Shown: piece by piece, positions 44,805-53,869 of the stretch | How positions within the stretch are numbered: the stretch's first letter is position 1 | Layout of the letters: each line of letters begins with the position of its first letter | NCBI GenBank assembly: GCA_047975325.1 | Contig: JBKEDF010000032.1 | Coordinates: 61,185-125,184, forward strand | DNA: 64,000 bases | Reading direction: 5' to 3' | Source: JBKEDF01 sp047975325 | GTDB lineage: Bacteria > Pseudomonadota > Alphaproteobacteria > Rhodobacterales > Rhodobacteraceae | Translations under genes and position numbers: made by a program | The notes under the pieces: model-generated | Seen by the model: the letters and a program-made list of their open reading frames with translations, nothing else | Told to the model about the DNA's origin: nothing | Databases searched by the model: none

Positions 44805-45760
44805 CAGGCGGCTTCCAATATGACGGCCTCATCCTCGGGCAAGTCGAAACGGATGGCTTCCCCTTCCTTGTAGGCAGGCAGGTCGGCCTTGACGCTGCCC
44901 TTGATCTGGCCAAATTCGGAATCGATTACATAGGTGCGGTAATCGCCCCCGAATGACATACCCCTGATACGACCTTCATAAGGGCCTTCACCCAGCCGTA
45001 TGGCATTCGGCCGCCAGGCATGGTCACGCCCATCCTTGCCCTTCATGATATTTTCAAACCCAAAGAAATCCGCAGCAAACCGGCTGCGCGGGGCATTGTA
45101 CATTTCTTCGGTCGTGCCTGATTGAACGATCTTTCCATCTTTCATCAGGACGATCCGATCCGCGAGGGCAAGGGCCTCTGCCTGATCATGTGTGACAAAG
45201 ATCATGGTGACACCGGTCGATTTCTGGATATCCTTGAGAACCATCTGCATTTCCAGCCGCAGCCGCGCATCCAGATTTGACAGCGGCTCATCCAGCAGCA
45301 GTACCTTCGGTTCGACAACAAGCGAACGCGCCAGTGAGACCCGTTGTTGCTGCCCGCCCGAAAGGTCGGGTGTCAGCCGGTTGGCAAATTTACTGAGTTC
45401 GACAGCTTCCAGCGCCGCCATCACCTTTTCCCGGATATTGGGTGCCCTGCGCATTTTCAGGCCAAAGGCAACATTTTCGAACACCGTCAGATGGGGAAAA
45501 AGCGCGTAGGACTGAAAGACCAGCCCCACCTCACGCTGCGAGGGGGGAAGACGGGTAACATCACGCCCATCAATTGCGATCGATCCGGATTCAGGGGTCA
45601 TCAGCCCGGCAATGGCCCGCATGGTGGTTGTCTTGCCGCAGCCCGAAGGACCCAGCAGCGCAATGAGTTCCCCCTTGCCTATATCGAAACTCAATTCGGG
45701 AACGGCAACGGTTTTGCCATAGGCGAGAGTGAGTTTGTTCAGAGAGACATAGTCAGACAT
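44804..45760 (-). CDS. ABC transporter ATPase, PotA type
   Basis: The 318-residue ATPase of a spermidine/putrescine-class importer. It has Walker A GPSGCGKTT, the signature LSGGQQQRVSLARSL, Walker B LLLDEPLSNLD and a TOBE-like C-terminal domain (GSVKADLPAYKEGEAIRF). The start at 45760 gives the usual N-terminus (DYVSLNKLTLAYG). It overlaps the second permease by eight bases. Confidence 0.93.
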   Translation of the reverse strand: MSDYVSLNKLTLAYGKTVAVPELSFDIGKGELIALLGPSGCGKTTTMRAIAGLMTPESGSIAIDGRDVTRLPPSQREVGLVFQSYALFPHLTVFENVAFGLKMRRAPNIREKVMAALEAVELSKFANRLTPDLSGGQQQRVSLARSLVVEPKVLLLDEPLSNLDARLRLEMQMVLKDIQKSTGVTMIFVTHDQAEALALADRIVLMKDGKIVQSGTTEEMYNAPRSRFAADFFGFENIMKGKDGRDHAWRPNAIRLGEGPYEGRIRGMSFGGDYRTYVIDSEFGQIKGSVKADLPAYKEGEAIRFDLPEDEAVILEAA

Positions 45761-46535
45761 AGCGAGAGAATCCCAGAAATTTTTCGGCGAGAAAGACAAT
45801 CCCGACGGACATCACGGCCAAAAGGCAGGCCAGGGCGGCAACGGACGGGTCATAGGTGGTTTCCATATAGGCAAGCATATCGATCGGAAGCGTCCGCACA
45901 CCCGGCCCCGACAGGAAAAGCGATACCGGCACCTGGTTGAACGAGGTGACAAAACCCAGGATGAATGCCGCCAATATGCCTCCGCGGATATTGGGAAAGA
46001 CGACACGAAAGAACGACCCCAACCGGGAACAACCCAGGATCAGCGCAGCCTCTTCCACATCGACACGCAGGTTTTGCAGGGACGATGTCACAACGCGTAC
46101 CGCATAGGGCAAAACCAGTGCCGAATGCGCCAGAAACAGGGCTGCCATGACGGTAAACCCGGTCGGAATGACAAGATAACGCAGGAGGGCGAGCCCGACG
46201 ATGATCCCCGGCACGATGATCGGGGAAGAAACGATCAACTGGATCGCACCCGCCCCCGGAATATCGTAACGCGCAATTGCGTAGGCAGCCGGAACACCGA
46301 TCAGCAATGCCGTCAGCGTACCAAAGACCGCGAGGATCATCGAGATCACAAAGGAAATCCGAAAACTGTCAATGGTAAAGACCTTGACGAACCACTTCAG
46401 CGAAATCCCATCCGGCGGGAAGGCAAGGTTATTTCCCGCAGTCATCGCGGACAGGATGATGATGATGAACGGCCCGATCAGGAAGGTCAGCGTCAGGCCG
46501 ATGATCATCCAGGTGGTTGCATTCGATGATTTCAT
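45753..46535 (-). CDS. ABC transporter permease, PotC type
   Basis: An inner-membrane permease of 260 residues with six predicted helices and the cytoplasmic EAA-like loop (VEEAALILGCSRLGSFFRVVFP) that couples to the ATPase. It is part of the nucleoside-linked importer and lies one base from the first permease gene. Confidence 0.93.
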   Translation of the reverse strand: MKSSNATTWMIIGLTLTFLIGPFIIIILSAMTAGNNLAFPPDGISLKWFVKVFTIDSFRISFVISMILAVFGTLTALLIGVPAAYAIARYDIPGAGAIQLIVSSPIIVPGIIVGLALLRYLVIPTGFTVMAALFLAHSALVLPYAVRVVTSSLQNLRVDVEEAALILGCSRLGSFFRVVFPNIRGGILAAFILGFVTSFNQVPVSLFLSGPGVRTLPIDMLAYMETTYDPSVAALACLLAVMSVGIVFLAEKFLGFSRYV

Positions 46536-46536
46536 C

Positions 46537-47370
46537 TCAGGCCCTCCGGTTGCGCGGCTTTGCCAGCCGCTTGAGGAGCAGATTCGTGACTATGCTCATG
46601 ACCACGAGGATCATTGCAATCACACTGGCAGCCGCAAAATCATTCGCCACGGTGACGCGCTGATAAAGCAATGTCTCCAGCATCAGGACCTTGGAACCAC
46701 CAAGAATTGCCGGGGTGATATAGGCCGTCATCGATCCGGCAAAAACCAGCGTCCCGCCCACGACCAGCCCCTCACGGGTAAGCGGCAGAATGATCCTGAC
46801 AAACACGTTCAACCAGCTTGCCCCCAGAACGCGGGCAGCCGGAATAACATCACGCGGCATGTTTTCCATTGATGAGATAAGTGCAATGATCATCAGCGGC
46901 AGGAACAGTTGCAGCAGCCCGATGAACACGGCGGTTTCGGTAAACAGGATCCGGATGCCGGTCTCGGACAGTCCCAGCCCGATCAATACCTGATTCACCA
47001 GACCTGTCCGGCCCAGAATGACCAGCCAGGCATAGGTTCGCGCAACCGGCGAAATCATGAGCGGCAGGATGATCAGCGCGAAAACCCTGCCACGGCTTTT
47101 CGGAGGAAGCTGAACGATGCTGAAAGCAGCCGCATAACCGATGACCGCCGATGTCAGCGTGACCCACAGCCCCAGACGCAATGACCGCCAGAAGACCGTG
47201 TTATTCAGGTCGGATGAAAAGAAATCGACATAGGCGTTCAGGCTGAAGCCGCCCTCGCTGCCGGTGAAGGCTTCGGATAACAATATCCCCACCGGCAGCA
47301 AGAAGAGCACTGCGGCAAACACCGCCGCAGGCAGGACCAGAAGCAGGCCCGTTTTCTTGTTTTCAAACAT
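46537..47370 (-). CDS. ABC transporter permease, PotB type
   Basis: The partner permease of 277 residues, with six helices and the coupling loop MPRDVIPAARVLGASWLNVF. The start at 47370 (FENKKTGLLLVLPAAVF) gives the first helix directly; 18 upstream codons lack family sequence. It follows the binding protein after 13 bases. Confidence 0.92.
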   Translation of the reverse strand: MFENKKTGLLLVLPAAVFAAVLFLLPVGILLSEAFTGSEGGFSLNAYVDFFSSDLNNTVFWRSLRLGLWVTLTSAVIGYAAAFSIVQLPPKSRGRVFALIILPLMISPVARTYAWLVILGRTGLVNQVLIGLGLSETGIRILFTETAVFIGLLQLFLPLMIIALISSMENMPRDVIPAARVLGASWLNVFVRIILPLTREGLVVGGTLVFAGSMTAYITPAILGGSKVLMLETLLYQRVTVANDFAAASVIAMILVVMSIVTNLLLKRLAKPRNRRA

Positions 47371-47383
47371 CGCTCGGGTCCGT

Positions 47384-48415
47384 TTACTGGACGACTGTGC
47401 TGTTCCACAGCTCCAGCCATGCATCGCGATTGTCGAGGATGGTGGCGGGGGCCATGATCTTCAGGCTGTTGATAAGATCGGCACCGACCGTCAGGCCTTC
47501 CGCCGCCTCCGGGGAAACCTCAACCTTGCTGTTGACAGGGCTGTCGACCAGGGCTTCGGCCAAGGCCAGCTGGATTTCCGGCGAAAGCCAGAAATCCATG
47601 AACTGAAGTGCCAGGTCGACATTTTCCTCGGAAATCCCCTGCGGCATGATCATCACGTTCATATCACCGAACTGACCTTCTGCGGGCTCTGCCCATTTCA
47701 TGTCAAAACCATTGTCCTTGAAACGACTCCAGGCAAAACGACCAACCGGCGCGACCCAGACTTCCTCCTGCTGAACAAGCTGTGCGAGTTGCGATGACCG
47801 GGTGTAGAAGGTCGCGATATCCGCTGCATGTTCACCAACACGTTCCATCGGCGCCTTGAGCGATGTATCATCATCCCCCATGGCATTGCCAATCATCCAG
47901 AGCGTCTTGGGGCCCTGATTGGTGGTGATATCGGGCAACGCGACAAGGCCCTTGAGTTCAGGTTTGAAAAGATCGTTCCAGCTTTGGATATCGATCTTGT
48001 CGGCGCGATACACGATGGATGTCGCATAGATGGTATAACCGACGGCCTGCCCGTTCCCCAGTGGGTCTTTCGCCACATCGAAGATATCGGCATAGTTGCT
48101 CAGTTTCGCGGTATCGATTTCCTGCAGAAGATCCTTGCGCGACAGGGCCAGCGCATCATGTACTGACAGAACCGCCATGTCGATTACCGGCTTTTCCCGG
48201 TTGGCTTCGATCTTTGACATCCGTTCAATCGAATTGCCGGTCTCCACAACGAGGTTGCAGCCGCAGATTTCCTCAAACGGGTCATAGACGAGTTCCTTGA
48301 ATTCGTCCTGCGCGAAAGCATAGACCGAAATGGTCAGCGTCTTTTCCTGCGCCAATGCGCCCGTGGCGCAGAAGGCCCCAAGGGCAGCAGCCCCCATGAG
48401 CTTAGTCACTTTCAT
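47384..48415 (-). CDS. ABC transporter substrate-binding protein, PotD type
   Basis: A periplasmic receptor of 343 residues with a Sec signal (KLMGAAALGAFCATGALA) and a PotD-like two-lobe fold (TISVYAFAQDEF, EEICGCNLVVETGNS, VGYTIYATSIVYRADKI). A CxC pair near residue 50 is unusual for the family. The start at 48415 is eight bases from GGGAG; an earlier ATG at 48421 is possible. It overlaps the lacI stop by 14 bases, so regulator and transporter share a transcript. Confidence 0.92.
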   Translation of the reverse strand: MKVTKLMGAAALGAFCATGALAQEKTLTISVYAFAQDEFKELVYDPFEEICGCNLVVETGNSIERMSKIEANREKPVIDMAVLSVHDALALSRKDLLQEIDTAKLSNYADIFDVAKDPLGNGQAVGYTIYATSIVYRADKIDIQSWNDLFKPELKGLVALPDITTNQGPKTLWMIGNAMGDDDTSLKAPMERVGEHAADIATFYTRSSQLAQLVQQEEVWVAPVGRFAWSRFKDNGFDMKWAEPAEGQFGDMNVMIMPQGISEENVDLALQFMDFWLSPEIQLALAEALVDSPVNSKVEVSPEAAEGLTVGADLINSLKIMAPATILDNRDAWLELWNSTVVQ

Positions 48416-49376
48416 CACCATTCTCCCTGTTGCTGGCTGTTGAAACGGTTTCACGCGAAATCAAATGCATGGGAACGACATCGCCCCAGCGACCATCCCC
48501 GTCATTGATAAGCTGGATCAGCCGATCAATGGCGCGATTGCCAAGTTCCGTCTCGGAAGTGCCGACCGTGGTCAATTGCGGCCGGACCATCAACCCGAGA
48601 TCAAGATTATCAAACCCGGTCAGACTGACATCCTGCGGGACCATCATTCCGGCCTGCCCCAGTTCCGTCAGAAGGCGCAGCGCGATGGTGTCGGAGGTGC
48701 AGGCAATGGCCGTCACCCCCGAACGGATGGCGGCAGGAATATCGGGATCGTCCTCAAGCCAATCCTGCGAGATCGTACTGCCGGCGCCCGCAGCAGACAG
48801 CATCCCGGCAATCCGCGTGCGCTGTACCAGCGATGACCTGGTTTCACCGACACATAGGATATTGCGGTGTCCCGCCTCTTGCAGATGTTCAGTCAGCAGC
48901 GCACCACCGCCCGCATGATCTGCCGATATCATGTTTTGCGGCGCACCCGGCGCATCGATAACGGCAACGGGAATGGGTTGCGTGCCAATTTCGGTACCCT
49001 TGCGCGGAATGACGACAAGTGCATCCGCCCCAAGATCGACCAGTCTGCGCAGTGCCTCATCCTGCATTTCGGCGCTGTCGCGACTGTCGGCAATCAGGAC
49101 CCCATATCCGCGTTCTTCCGCTGCGGTCGCGATGGCCCGCGCCATCCGGGGAAAAAGAACATTTGAAACATCCGGAAGCACCAGCCCGATTAGGTTGGTT
49201 CGCCCCGTGCGCAAAGCCTTGCCGTTCTGATCCGGACGATAGCCCAGCTTTGCGGCTTCCTGTTTGATACGTTCGATCATCGCGGGGGAAACACGGCCCT
49301 TGCCCGACAGGGCAAGTGAAACGGTGGCCGTTGAGACCTGCAGGTTTCGCGCAATATCGGCAAGCTTCGGCTTCAT
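48402..49376 (-). CDS. LacI family transcriptional regulator
   Basis: A 324-residue repressor with an N-terminal helix-turn-helix (KLADIARNLQVSTATVSLALSG, hinge LRTGRT) and a periplasmic-binding-like effector domain. It is the first gene of the operon that contains the PotABCD-type importer and the nucleoside enzymes. A perfect 16-bp palindrome lies 38 bases upstream of its start, which fits autoregulation of the whole operon. A nucleoside or base is the likely effector by context. Confidence 0.93.
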   Translation of the reverse strand: MKPKLADIARNLQVSTATVSLALSGKGRVSPAMIERIKQEAAKLGYRPDQNGKALRTGRTNLIGLVLPDVSNVLFPRMARAIATAAEERGYGVLIADSRDSAEMQDEALRRLVDLGADALVVIPRKGTEIGTQPIPVAVIDAPGAPQNMISADHAGGGALLTEHLQEAGHRNILCVGETRSSLVQRTRIAGMLSAAGAGSTISQDWLEDDPDIPAAIRSGVTAIACTSDTIALRLLTELGQAGMMVPQDVSLTGFDNLDLGLMVRPQLTTVGTSETELGNRAIDRLIQLINDGDGRWGDVVPMHLISRETVSTASNRENGDESD

Positions 49377-49413
49377 TGGCCCCCATAGACGGACTGTCAG
49401 TCAAAAGAGAATA

Positions 49414-49429
49414 GATTAATCGATTAATC
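49414..49429. promoter_or_regulatory. Predicted LacI-family operator, perfect palindrome GATTAATCGATTAATC
   Basis: The 16-bp sequence equals its own reverse complement and has the central CG typical of LacI-family operators. It lies 38 bases upstream of the lacI start, in the position of a promoter-overlapping operator, and between lacI and the convergent end of the AbgA-like gene. I did not see a second copy upstream of other operons in this window. Confidence 0.65.
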
Positions 49430-49464
49430 ATTAGGCTATAAAGCAGAACTTTTCAAGCGCCGTT

Positions 49465-50757
49465 TTATGCTTGCACCAGGATCTCGCGGGCAATCCTTTC
49501 AAAAACCTGATGCCCAACGGAAAGTGCCCTTTCATCAAAATCGAAATCTTGCGCATGATGCGGGGCGGTTATGTCGGCACCAATGATGAAATAGGCGGCT
49601 GAACCGCCCCGTTCCCGAACATGACGAATCATTTTCGAAGCATCGTCGCCACCGCCTATCGGCCAGCTTTCAACCAGGTCCAACCCGTCAATGGAGCCGG
49701 CCGCCTGCCGCACAATCGTAATCGCAGCGGGGCTGTTTTCATTCCCTTCCATCTGCGAAACGACATTCAGTGAATATTGCACCCCATGCATGTTGGCCGC
49801 CCCAGCGATGATGTCGGTGGCACGATCCCACATGTAACGATGCCCGGCCTCCGTCTCCGCGCGCAGTTCAAGCAACATGTCGCATTGATCCGGGATGATA
49901 TTGAACGTGGTCCCCGCCGTCATCTTGCCGACATTGACAAAGGTTTCCTCGCCGGCAACGCGGGAAATTGCCTGAAGGTTCAGCGCTGCTGTCGCCCCTG
50001 CCAGAAGGGCATTGCGCCCCTCTTGGGGCGCCATGGCCGCATGGGATGACCGGCCCGCAAAACTCAGTTCAACCTTGCTGGACCAAAGAAATCCGGTCGC
50101 ATCAGCGGCAAGCTTTCCGGATTCGAGGAAACATCCCAGATGGGCCACAAAAAGGTAATCGACATCATCCAGAATTCCGGCATCGATTATCGGTTTCGCC
50201 CCACGTCCGCCTTCTTCGGCCGGCTGAAAGATGAATCGCAGCGTACCCGCAAGATCCTCCGCTTCAAACAACGACCGGGCGGCACAAAGCCCGATCGCAA
50301 CATGGCCATCATGGCCACATCCATGCATCCGGCCAACCCGTTGTGAGACAAACCCCTCCTGCTGCGGCAGATGACCCGGATCCGGAGTTTCATCAAGGGT
50401 CAACGCATCCATATCGAAACGGAAGGCCAGAACGGGCCCATCACCAAAACGCTTTTCCGCCACAACCGCGGTCATGCCACCGGCCATCCTGTCGATCCAA
50501 CGCGCAATGCCGCCATTGGCCAATGCTTCAGCCTTGGCCAGCGCCTCCTGTTCGGCATCCGGGGCATTCATCACCGAGGCGGCAACCATCACATCCGAAC
50601 CGCATGCAACCCTGAAACCCAGGGCATCCAGACTTTCGGCGATACGCGACGCTGTCCGGTATTCCTGAAAGGCGGTTTCCGGAAAACGGTGAAGATCACG
50701 CCGGATGGCAATCTCGGGCGCATTTCCCAAGGAAAAACCATCTGAAAAATAGGCCAT
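49465..50757 (-). CDS. M20 family amidohydrolase, AbgA-like
   Basis: A zinc peptidase-fold amidohydrolase of 430 residues. It has HGCGHDGHVAIGL, AEEGGRG, GRSSHAAMAPQEGRNALL in the dimerisation lid, and a C-terminal GGDDAS and HHAQDFDFDERAL. These resemble AbgA, a subunit of p-aminobenzoyl-glutamate hydrolase, more than the auxin-conjugate hydrolases, but the substrate is unproven and no AbgB is nearby. The start at 50757 gives AYFSDGFSLGNAPEIAIRRDLHRF as N-terminus. It points toward lacI but has its own 5' region. Confidence 0.85.
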   Translation of the reverse strand: MAYFSDGFSLGNAPEIAIRRDLHRFPETAFQEYRTASRIAESLDALGFRVACGSDVMVAASVMNAPDAEQEALAKAEALANGGIARWIDRMAGGMTAVVAEKRFGDGPVLAFRFDMDALTLDETPDPGHLPQQEGFVSQRVGRMHGCGHDGHVAIGLCAARSLFEAEDLAGTLRFIFQPAEEGGRGAKPIIDAGILDDVDYLFVAHLGCFLESGKLAADATGFLWSSKVELSFAGRSSHAAMAPQEGRNALLAGATAALNLQAISRVAGEETFVNVGKMTAGTTFNIIPDQCDMLLELRAETEAGHRYMWDRATDIIAGAANMHGVQYSLNVVSQMEGNENSPAAITIVRQAAGSIDGLDLVESWPIGGGDDASKMIRHVRERGGSAAYFIIGADITAPHHAQDFDFDERALSVGHQVFERIAREILVQA

Positions 50758-50932
50758 GTATCCGGATCCCTTGCAGCAAATGAATGAATTTACAGGCAGC
50801 ATGGCCATGCTACAAAGTCAATTGATCCACAGACGACTCTCACCAGAGAATCAACAATTGAGACATGACCGCATAAGGCGTTGCAATGTTCCATGTACCA
50901 GATTTTGATCTCAAACGCGCCGGGAGGGGGAT

Positions 50933-51958
50933 TTGAGTTTCTTGCACCTGCGGGCTGCCCCCAAGGATATCAGGCGCATTTCGGCCTCACTGTTTCTGAC
51001 ACGTGGCGATTCCGGCCGCAACCTGAGCGCCTTCTGGGTGCTTCTGGTACTGGCCGGCGTGATTGCCTCAGCGGGTGTTGTGGCCGATTCAACGGCAACG
51101 GTAATCGGCGCCATGATTGTTGCCCCCCTCATGAAACCGATCCTGGGAACCGGTCTTGCGCTGGTTCTGGCCAATCGTGACCAGTTGATCAAATCGATGT
51201 CACTGGCGCTGGGCGGTGCGCTCGCGGTGATCGTCGTCGGATATCTGTTCGGACTGATCATTCAGTTGGACGTCACGGCCGACACGAACACACAGGTTGG
51301 TGCAAGGGTAAGCCCGCGCCTGATCGATCTGATCGCCGCGATTGCAACCGGCCTTGTCGGGGCCTTCGCGATCCTGCGTGAAGATGTTTCCGACACATTG
51401 CCGGGCGTTGCGATCGCCATCTCCCTGGTGCCACCGCTTGCCGTGGTTGGCCTGACGATGGAATCGGGCGCATATGAACAATCCTTCGGGGCGCTTCTGC
51501 TTTTCGGAACCAATATGGCCGCCATCATCGCAACAGGCATGATCCTGATGCTGATCGCACGGGTTCGCGATGCCGCCGTTCAGGCGGATGAGCCGGTTGG
51601 CTTCCTGCACAGCCATGGCATGATCGCAGTGGTCGTGGCCCTTACCGTTTTTGCAATTCCACTTGGTTATGGCAGTCACCGCGTCATTCAGGAACAGACA
51701 ACCATCATAAAGGTGAAGCCCATAGCGACCGAATGGGCGACAAATTTCGGGTGGCAGGTCTATTCGATCCGTGTTCAGGGGAATACCCTCATGGTAACGG
51801 TTTTCGGCCTTCCTCCCGAGGCTGACGGTAATGACCTGCGTGCCCGGCTGGATGCCATCGGGCTGCAGGATTTCAATGTCACCATCCAGCTCTTTGCATC
51901 CGTGTCACGCAATTTCCCTGCTGCCGTTACTGAAATATCGCTGGTGGAAAGCCCCTGA
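50933..51958 (+). CDS. DUF389 integral membrane protein (TIGR00341 family)
   Basis: A 341-residue membrane protein with about seven helices. Family blocks are ASAGVVADSTATVIGAMIVAPLMKPILG and AIATGLVGAFAILREDVSDTLPGVAIAISLVPPLAVVGL. The role of DUF389 proteins is unknown. The start is TTG at 50933, with GGAGGGGG just upstream. The next in-frame methionines come inside the membrane domain. The gene is alone on its strand, divergent from the AbgA-like gene (175 bases). Confidence 0.85.
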   Translation: MSFLHLRAAPKDIRRISASLFLTRGDSGRNLSAFWVLLVLAGVIASAGVVADSTATVIGAMIVAPLMKPILGTGLALVLANRDQLIKSMSLALGGALAVIVVGYLFGLIIQLDVTADTNTQVGARVSPRLIDLIAAIATGLVGAFAILREDVSDTLPGVAIAISLVPPLAVVGLTMESGAYEQSFGALLLFGTNMAAIIATGMILMLIARVRDAAVQADEPVGFLHSHGMIAVVVALTVFAIPLGYGSHRVIQEQTTIIKVKPIATEWATNFGWQVYSIRVQGNTLMVTVFGLPPEADGNDLRARLDAIGLQDFNVTIQLFASVSRNFPAAVTEISLVESP

Positions 51959-52045
51959 CCTTTGGGGGCCTTTGTTCCCGCAGGCCCCTGCGCCATTGGC
52001 AGGGCAATTGGAAACCACCTGCCCGGGATCCCGCCCCGGCGCAGA

Positions 52046-52516
52046 TCAAAGCCTGGAGGAAATGACCCCGGTATTGAAACCGCCCTGCCGCAATTCGCCA
52101 AACAGGCGTTGATATTCCAGTTTCGGGCAACGGTCCTGAACCACCCTCATCCCCTGCGCTTCGGCCAATGTGGCGGCCCCGGCATGCGTCACGCCAATCT
52201 GCATCCAGACGGTGCGCAGATGCGGGAGATGCGCAAGCCCCTCTTCCACCACCGGCAGGACATGTTCCGGGCGTCGGAAGATATCGAGCATGTCAACCCG
52301 CAGATCAGCCGGAATATCACTGAGCCGGGCCATGACCTTTTCGCCAAAAAGTATCTTGCCCGCATGACCCGGATTGACGGGGATCACACGCAGCCCCCGC
52401 ATCGACAGATAACGCGCGACGAAATAGCTTGCCCGCAGAGGATTCAGCGAGGCCCCGACCATGGCCACAACGCGGGCCGATGACAGGATATCACGCAGCA
52501 CATCATCACCCGGCAT
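52046..52516 (-). CDS. CoA-binding (YccU-like) protein
   Basis: A 156-residue Rossmann-fold protein of the CoA_binding_2 family (VVAMVGASLNPLRASYFVARYL, VIPVNPGHAG, VDMLDIFRRPEHV, VWMQIGV). It is cytoplasmic; the biological role is unknown, with reports of CoA binding for relatives. The start at 52516 is six to eight bases from GGGGAGG. An upstream ATG at 52531 is the alternative. It follows rlmB by about 160 bases. Confidence 0.88.
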   Translation of the reverse strand: MPGDDVLRDILSSARVVAMVGASLNPLRASYFVARYLSMRGLRVIPVNPGHAGKILFGEKVMARLSDIPADLRVDMLDIFRRPEHVLPVVEEGLAHLPHLRTVWMQIGVTHAGAATLAEAQGMRVVQDRCPKLEYQRLFGELRQGGFNTGVISSRL

Positions 52517-52677
52517 CGCCTGCCTCCCCATAAAGAAGCGCCCGTGCCTTGCGGCCGGGCGCCAGTTGCGGAACGAGGGACAGTAATGGGACAACGGGAG
52601 TTCCTGACCCGATGTCATGCAGAAAAGATGGGGGACAATCGACCGATTGGAAGGGATAGTCGCGCATCTGTGATCCC

Positions 52678-53460
52678 TCAACCCTGAGTCGCAGCAAAAA
52701 GTGCCACTGCGGCGGCATTGGATACATTAAGCGATCCAAACCCCCCTGCCGCCGGAATTTTCACCAGATCATCACAGGTTTCGCGGGTCTTTTCGCGCAG
52801 GCCCGGCCCTTCCGCCCCCAGCACCAGCGCAACGGGGCGCCCCCTTGCTTCGGCAAGCCCTTCGGCAAGTGTCCGGGATGCTTCCCCCTCCAGGCCGATC
52901 AGCCTGTAGCCCATCGCCCGCAGGGCTTCCATCGCTTCGGCCAAATTTCCGATGCGCAGATAGGGCTGGCGTTCCAGCGCGCCGCTTGCAGTCTTGGCCA
53001 AGGCGCCGGTTTCGGGTGCGGAATGACGATGCGGGGCAATTACGGCGCGGGCGCCAAACACCTCTGCGGACCGCAGGATCGCACCAACGTTATGCGGGTC
53101 GGTCACGCGGTCAAGCACCACCACAACCGGCGCACCGGGCCCAGAGGCACAAACATCCTCCAGCCCGCCCCAGTGCAGCGGCCTGACCTCAAGCGCGGCC
53201 CCCTGGTGAACAGAGCCAGGATCAACAGGGGCCGCAAATTTGCGCGGATCGGCAATTTCAGGGGTAATCGCCCCTGCCGCTATCGCCTCCTGCAACTTGT
53301 CCGCCGCATTCCGGGTCAGCACAAGACGCAGTTTTTCACGCGCCGGGTTCATCAGCGCATCACGGACGGCATGCAGCCCGAAAAGCCAGACAGTTTCCGC
53401 CGCCGCCTTGCGCTTGGCGCGTTCCTTTTCAATCACCCATGCGGGTTTCTTCGTTCCCAT
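52678..53460 (-). CDS. rlmB: 23S rRNA 2'-O-methyltransferase, RlmB type (TrmH/SPOUT)
   Basis: A knotted SPOUT methyltransferase that modifies a ribose in 23S rRNA (G2251 in Escherichia). The 260-residue product has a substrate-binding domain (WLFGLHAVRDALMNP) and the SPOUT motifs VLDRVTDPHNVGAILRSAEVFGA, LVLGAEGPGLR and FGSLNVSNAAAVALF. The start at 53460 has AAGG upstream and gives the family N-terminus; the frame upstream overlaps the tRNA antisense. It is oriented away from the tRNA. Confidence 0.92.
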   Translation of the reverse strand: MGTKKPAWVIEKERAKRKAAAETVWLFGLHAVRDALMNPAREKLRLVLTRNAADKLQEAIAAGAITPEIADPRKFAAPVDPGSVHQGAALEVRPLHWGGLEDVCASGPGAPVVVVLDRVTDPHNVGAILRSAEVFGARAVIAPHRHSAPETGALAKTASGALERQPYLRIGNLAEAMEALRAMGYRLIGLEGEASRTLAEGLAEARGRPVALVLGAEGPGLREKTRETCDDLVKIPAAGGFGSLNVSNAAAVALFAATQG

Positions 53461-53620
53461 TTCGTGCCTTTCGCGCAGCTGCAGGGGATGCGTCTGCCCA
53501 AGAATGATCTGCCCGCCCGCCATGCACAAGCCCCCACCATCGCACCACCCGCGATGGAAGATTTTCCCAATGCTTTCCGCTTGACGCCTCCGACCCGTCA
53601 CATTAATCACCACTCGCAGT

Positions 53621-53704
53621 GGGCGACGTGCTGCAAGGTGCGGCAGCGGACTGTAACTCCGCCGAGGCGACTCATGCCTGGTTCGATTCCAGGGTCGCCC
53701 ACCA
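53621..53704 (+). tRNA. tRNA with anticodon GTA (Tyr), unusual D-arm
   Basis: The 84-base molecule has a 7-pair acceptor (GGGCGAC/GTCGCCC), discriminator A and encoded CCA. The anticodon stem is GCGGA/TCCGC with loop CTGTAAC (anticodon GTA at 53653-53655). A class II variable arm (GAG/CTC), a T-stem CCTGG/CCAGG and loop TTCGATT complete the fold. Position 8 is G in place of U. The D-stem folds as six pairs (TGCTGC/GCGGCA, one T-G) around a five-base loop AAGGT, which resembles the tRNA-Sec architecture more than a normal tRNA-Tyr. The anticodon is not TCA, so it is not selC. Confidence 0.8.
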
Positions 53705-53869
53705 TTTTCCATCAAGTTTATTAGATAGCTTCCAGAACCAGCGACATTGCCTGAGTTTTGTTCAACAAATACCTACAAGATGACATTGCTACGGTTGGGC
53801 ATGTGATCCGCTTTGTCGAACATCCCGCATCATCCAATGCGTGAATGCGTTTCGGCAGGTCAATGTGAA

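Noticed and set aside
51964..51988. GGGGCC/GGCCCC hairpin after the DUF389 gene as a terminator
   Set aside because: The stem is short, the loop is 12 bases, and no T run follows.
53621..53704. The tRNA as selenocysteine tRNA (selC)
   Set aside because: The D-stem is tRNA-Sec-like, but the anticodon is GTA, the acceptor has 7 pairs in place of 8, and the variable arm is short.
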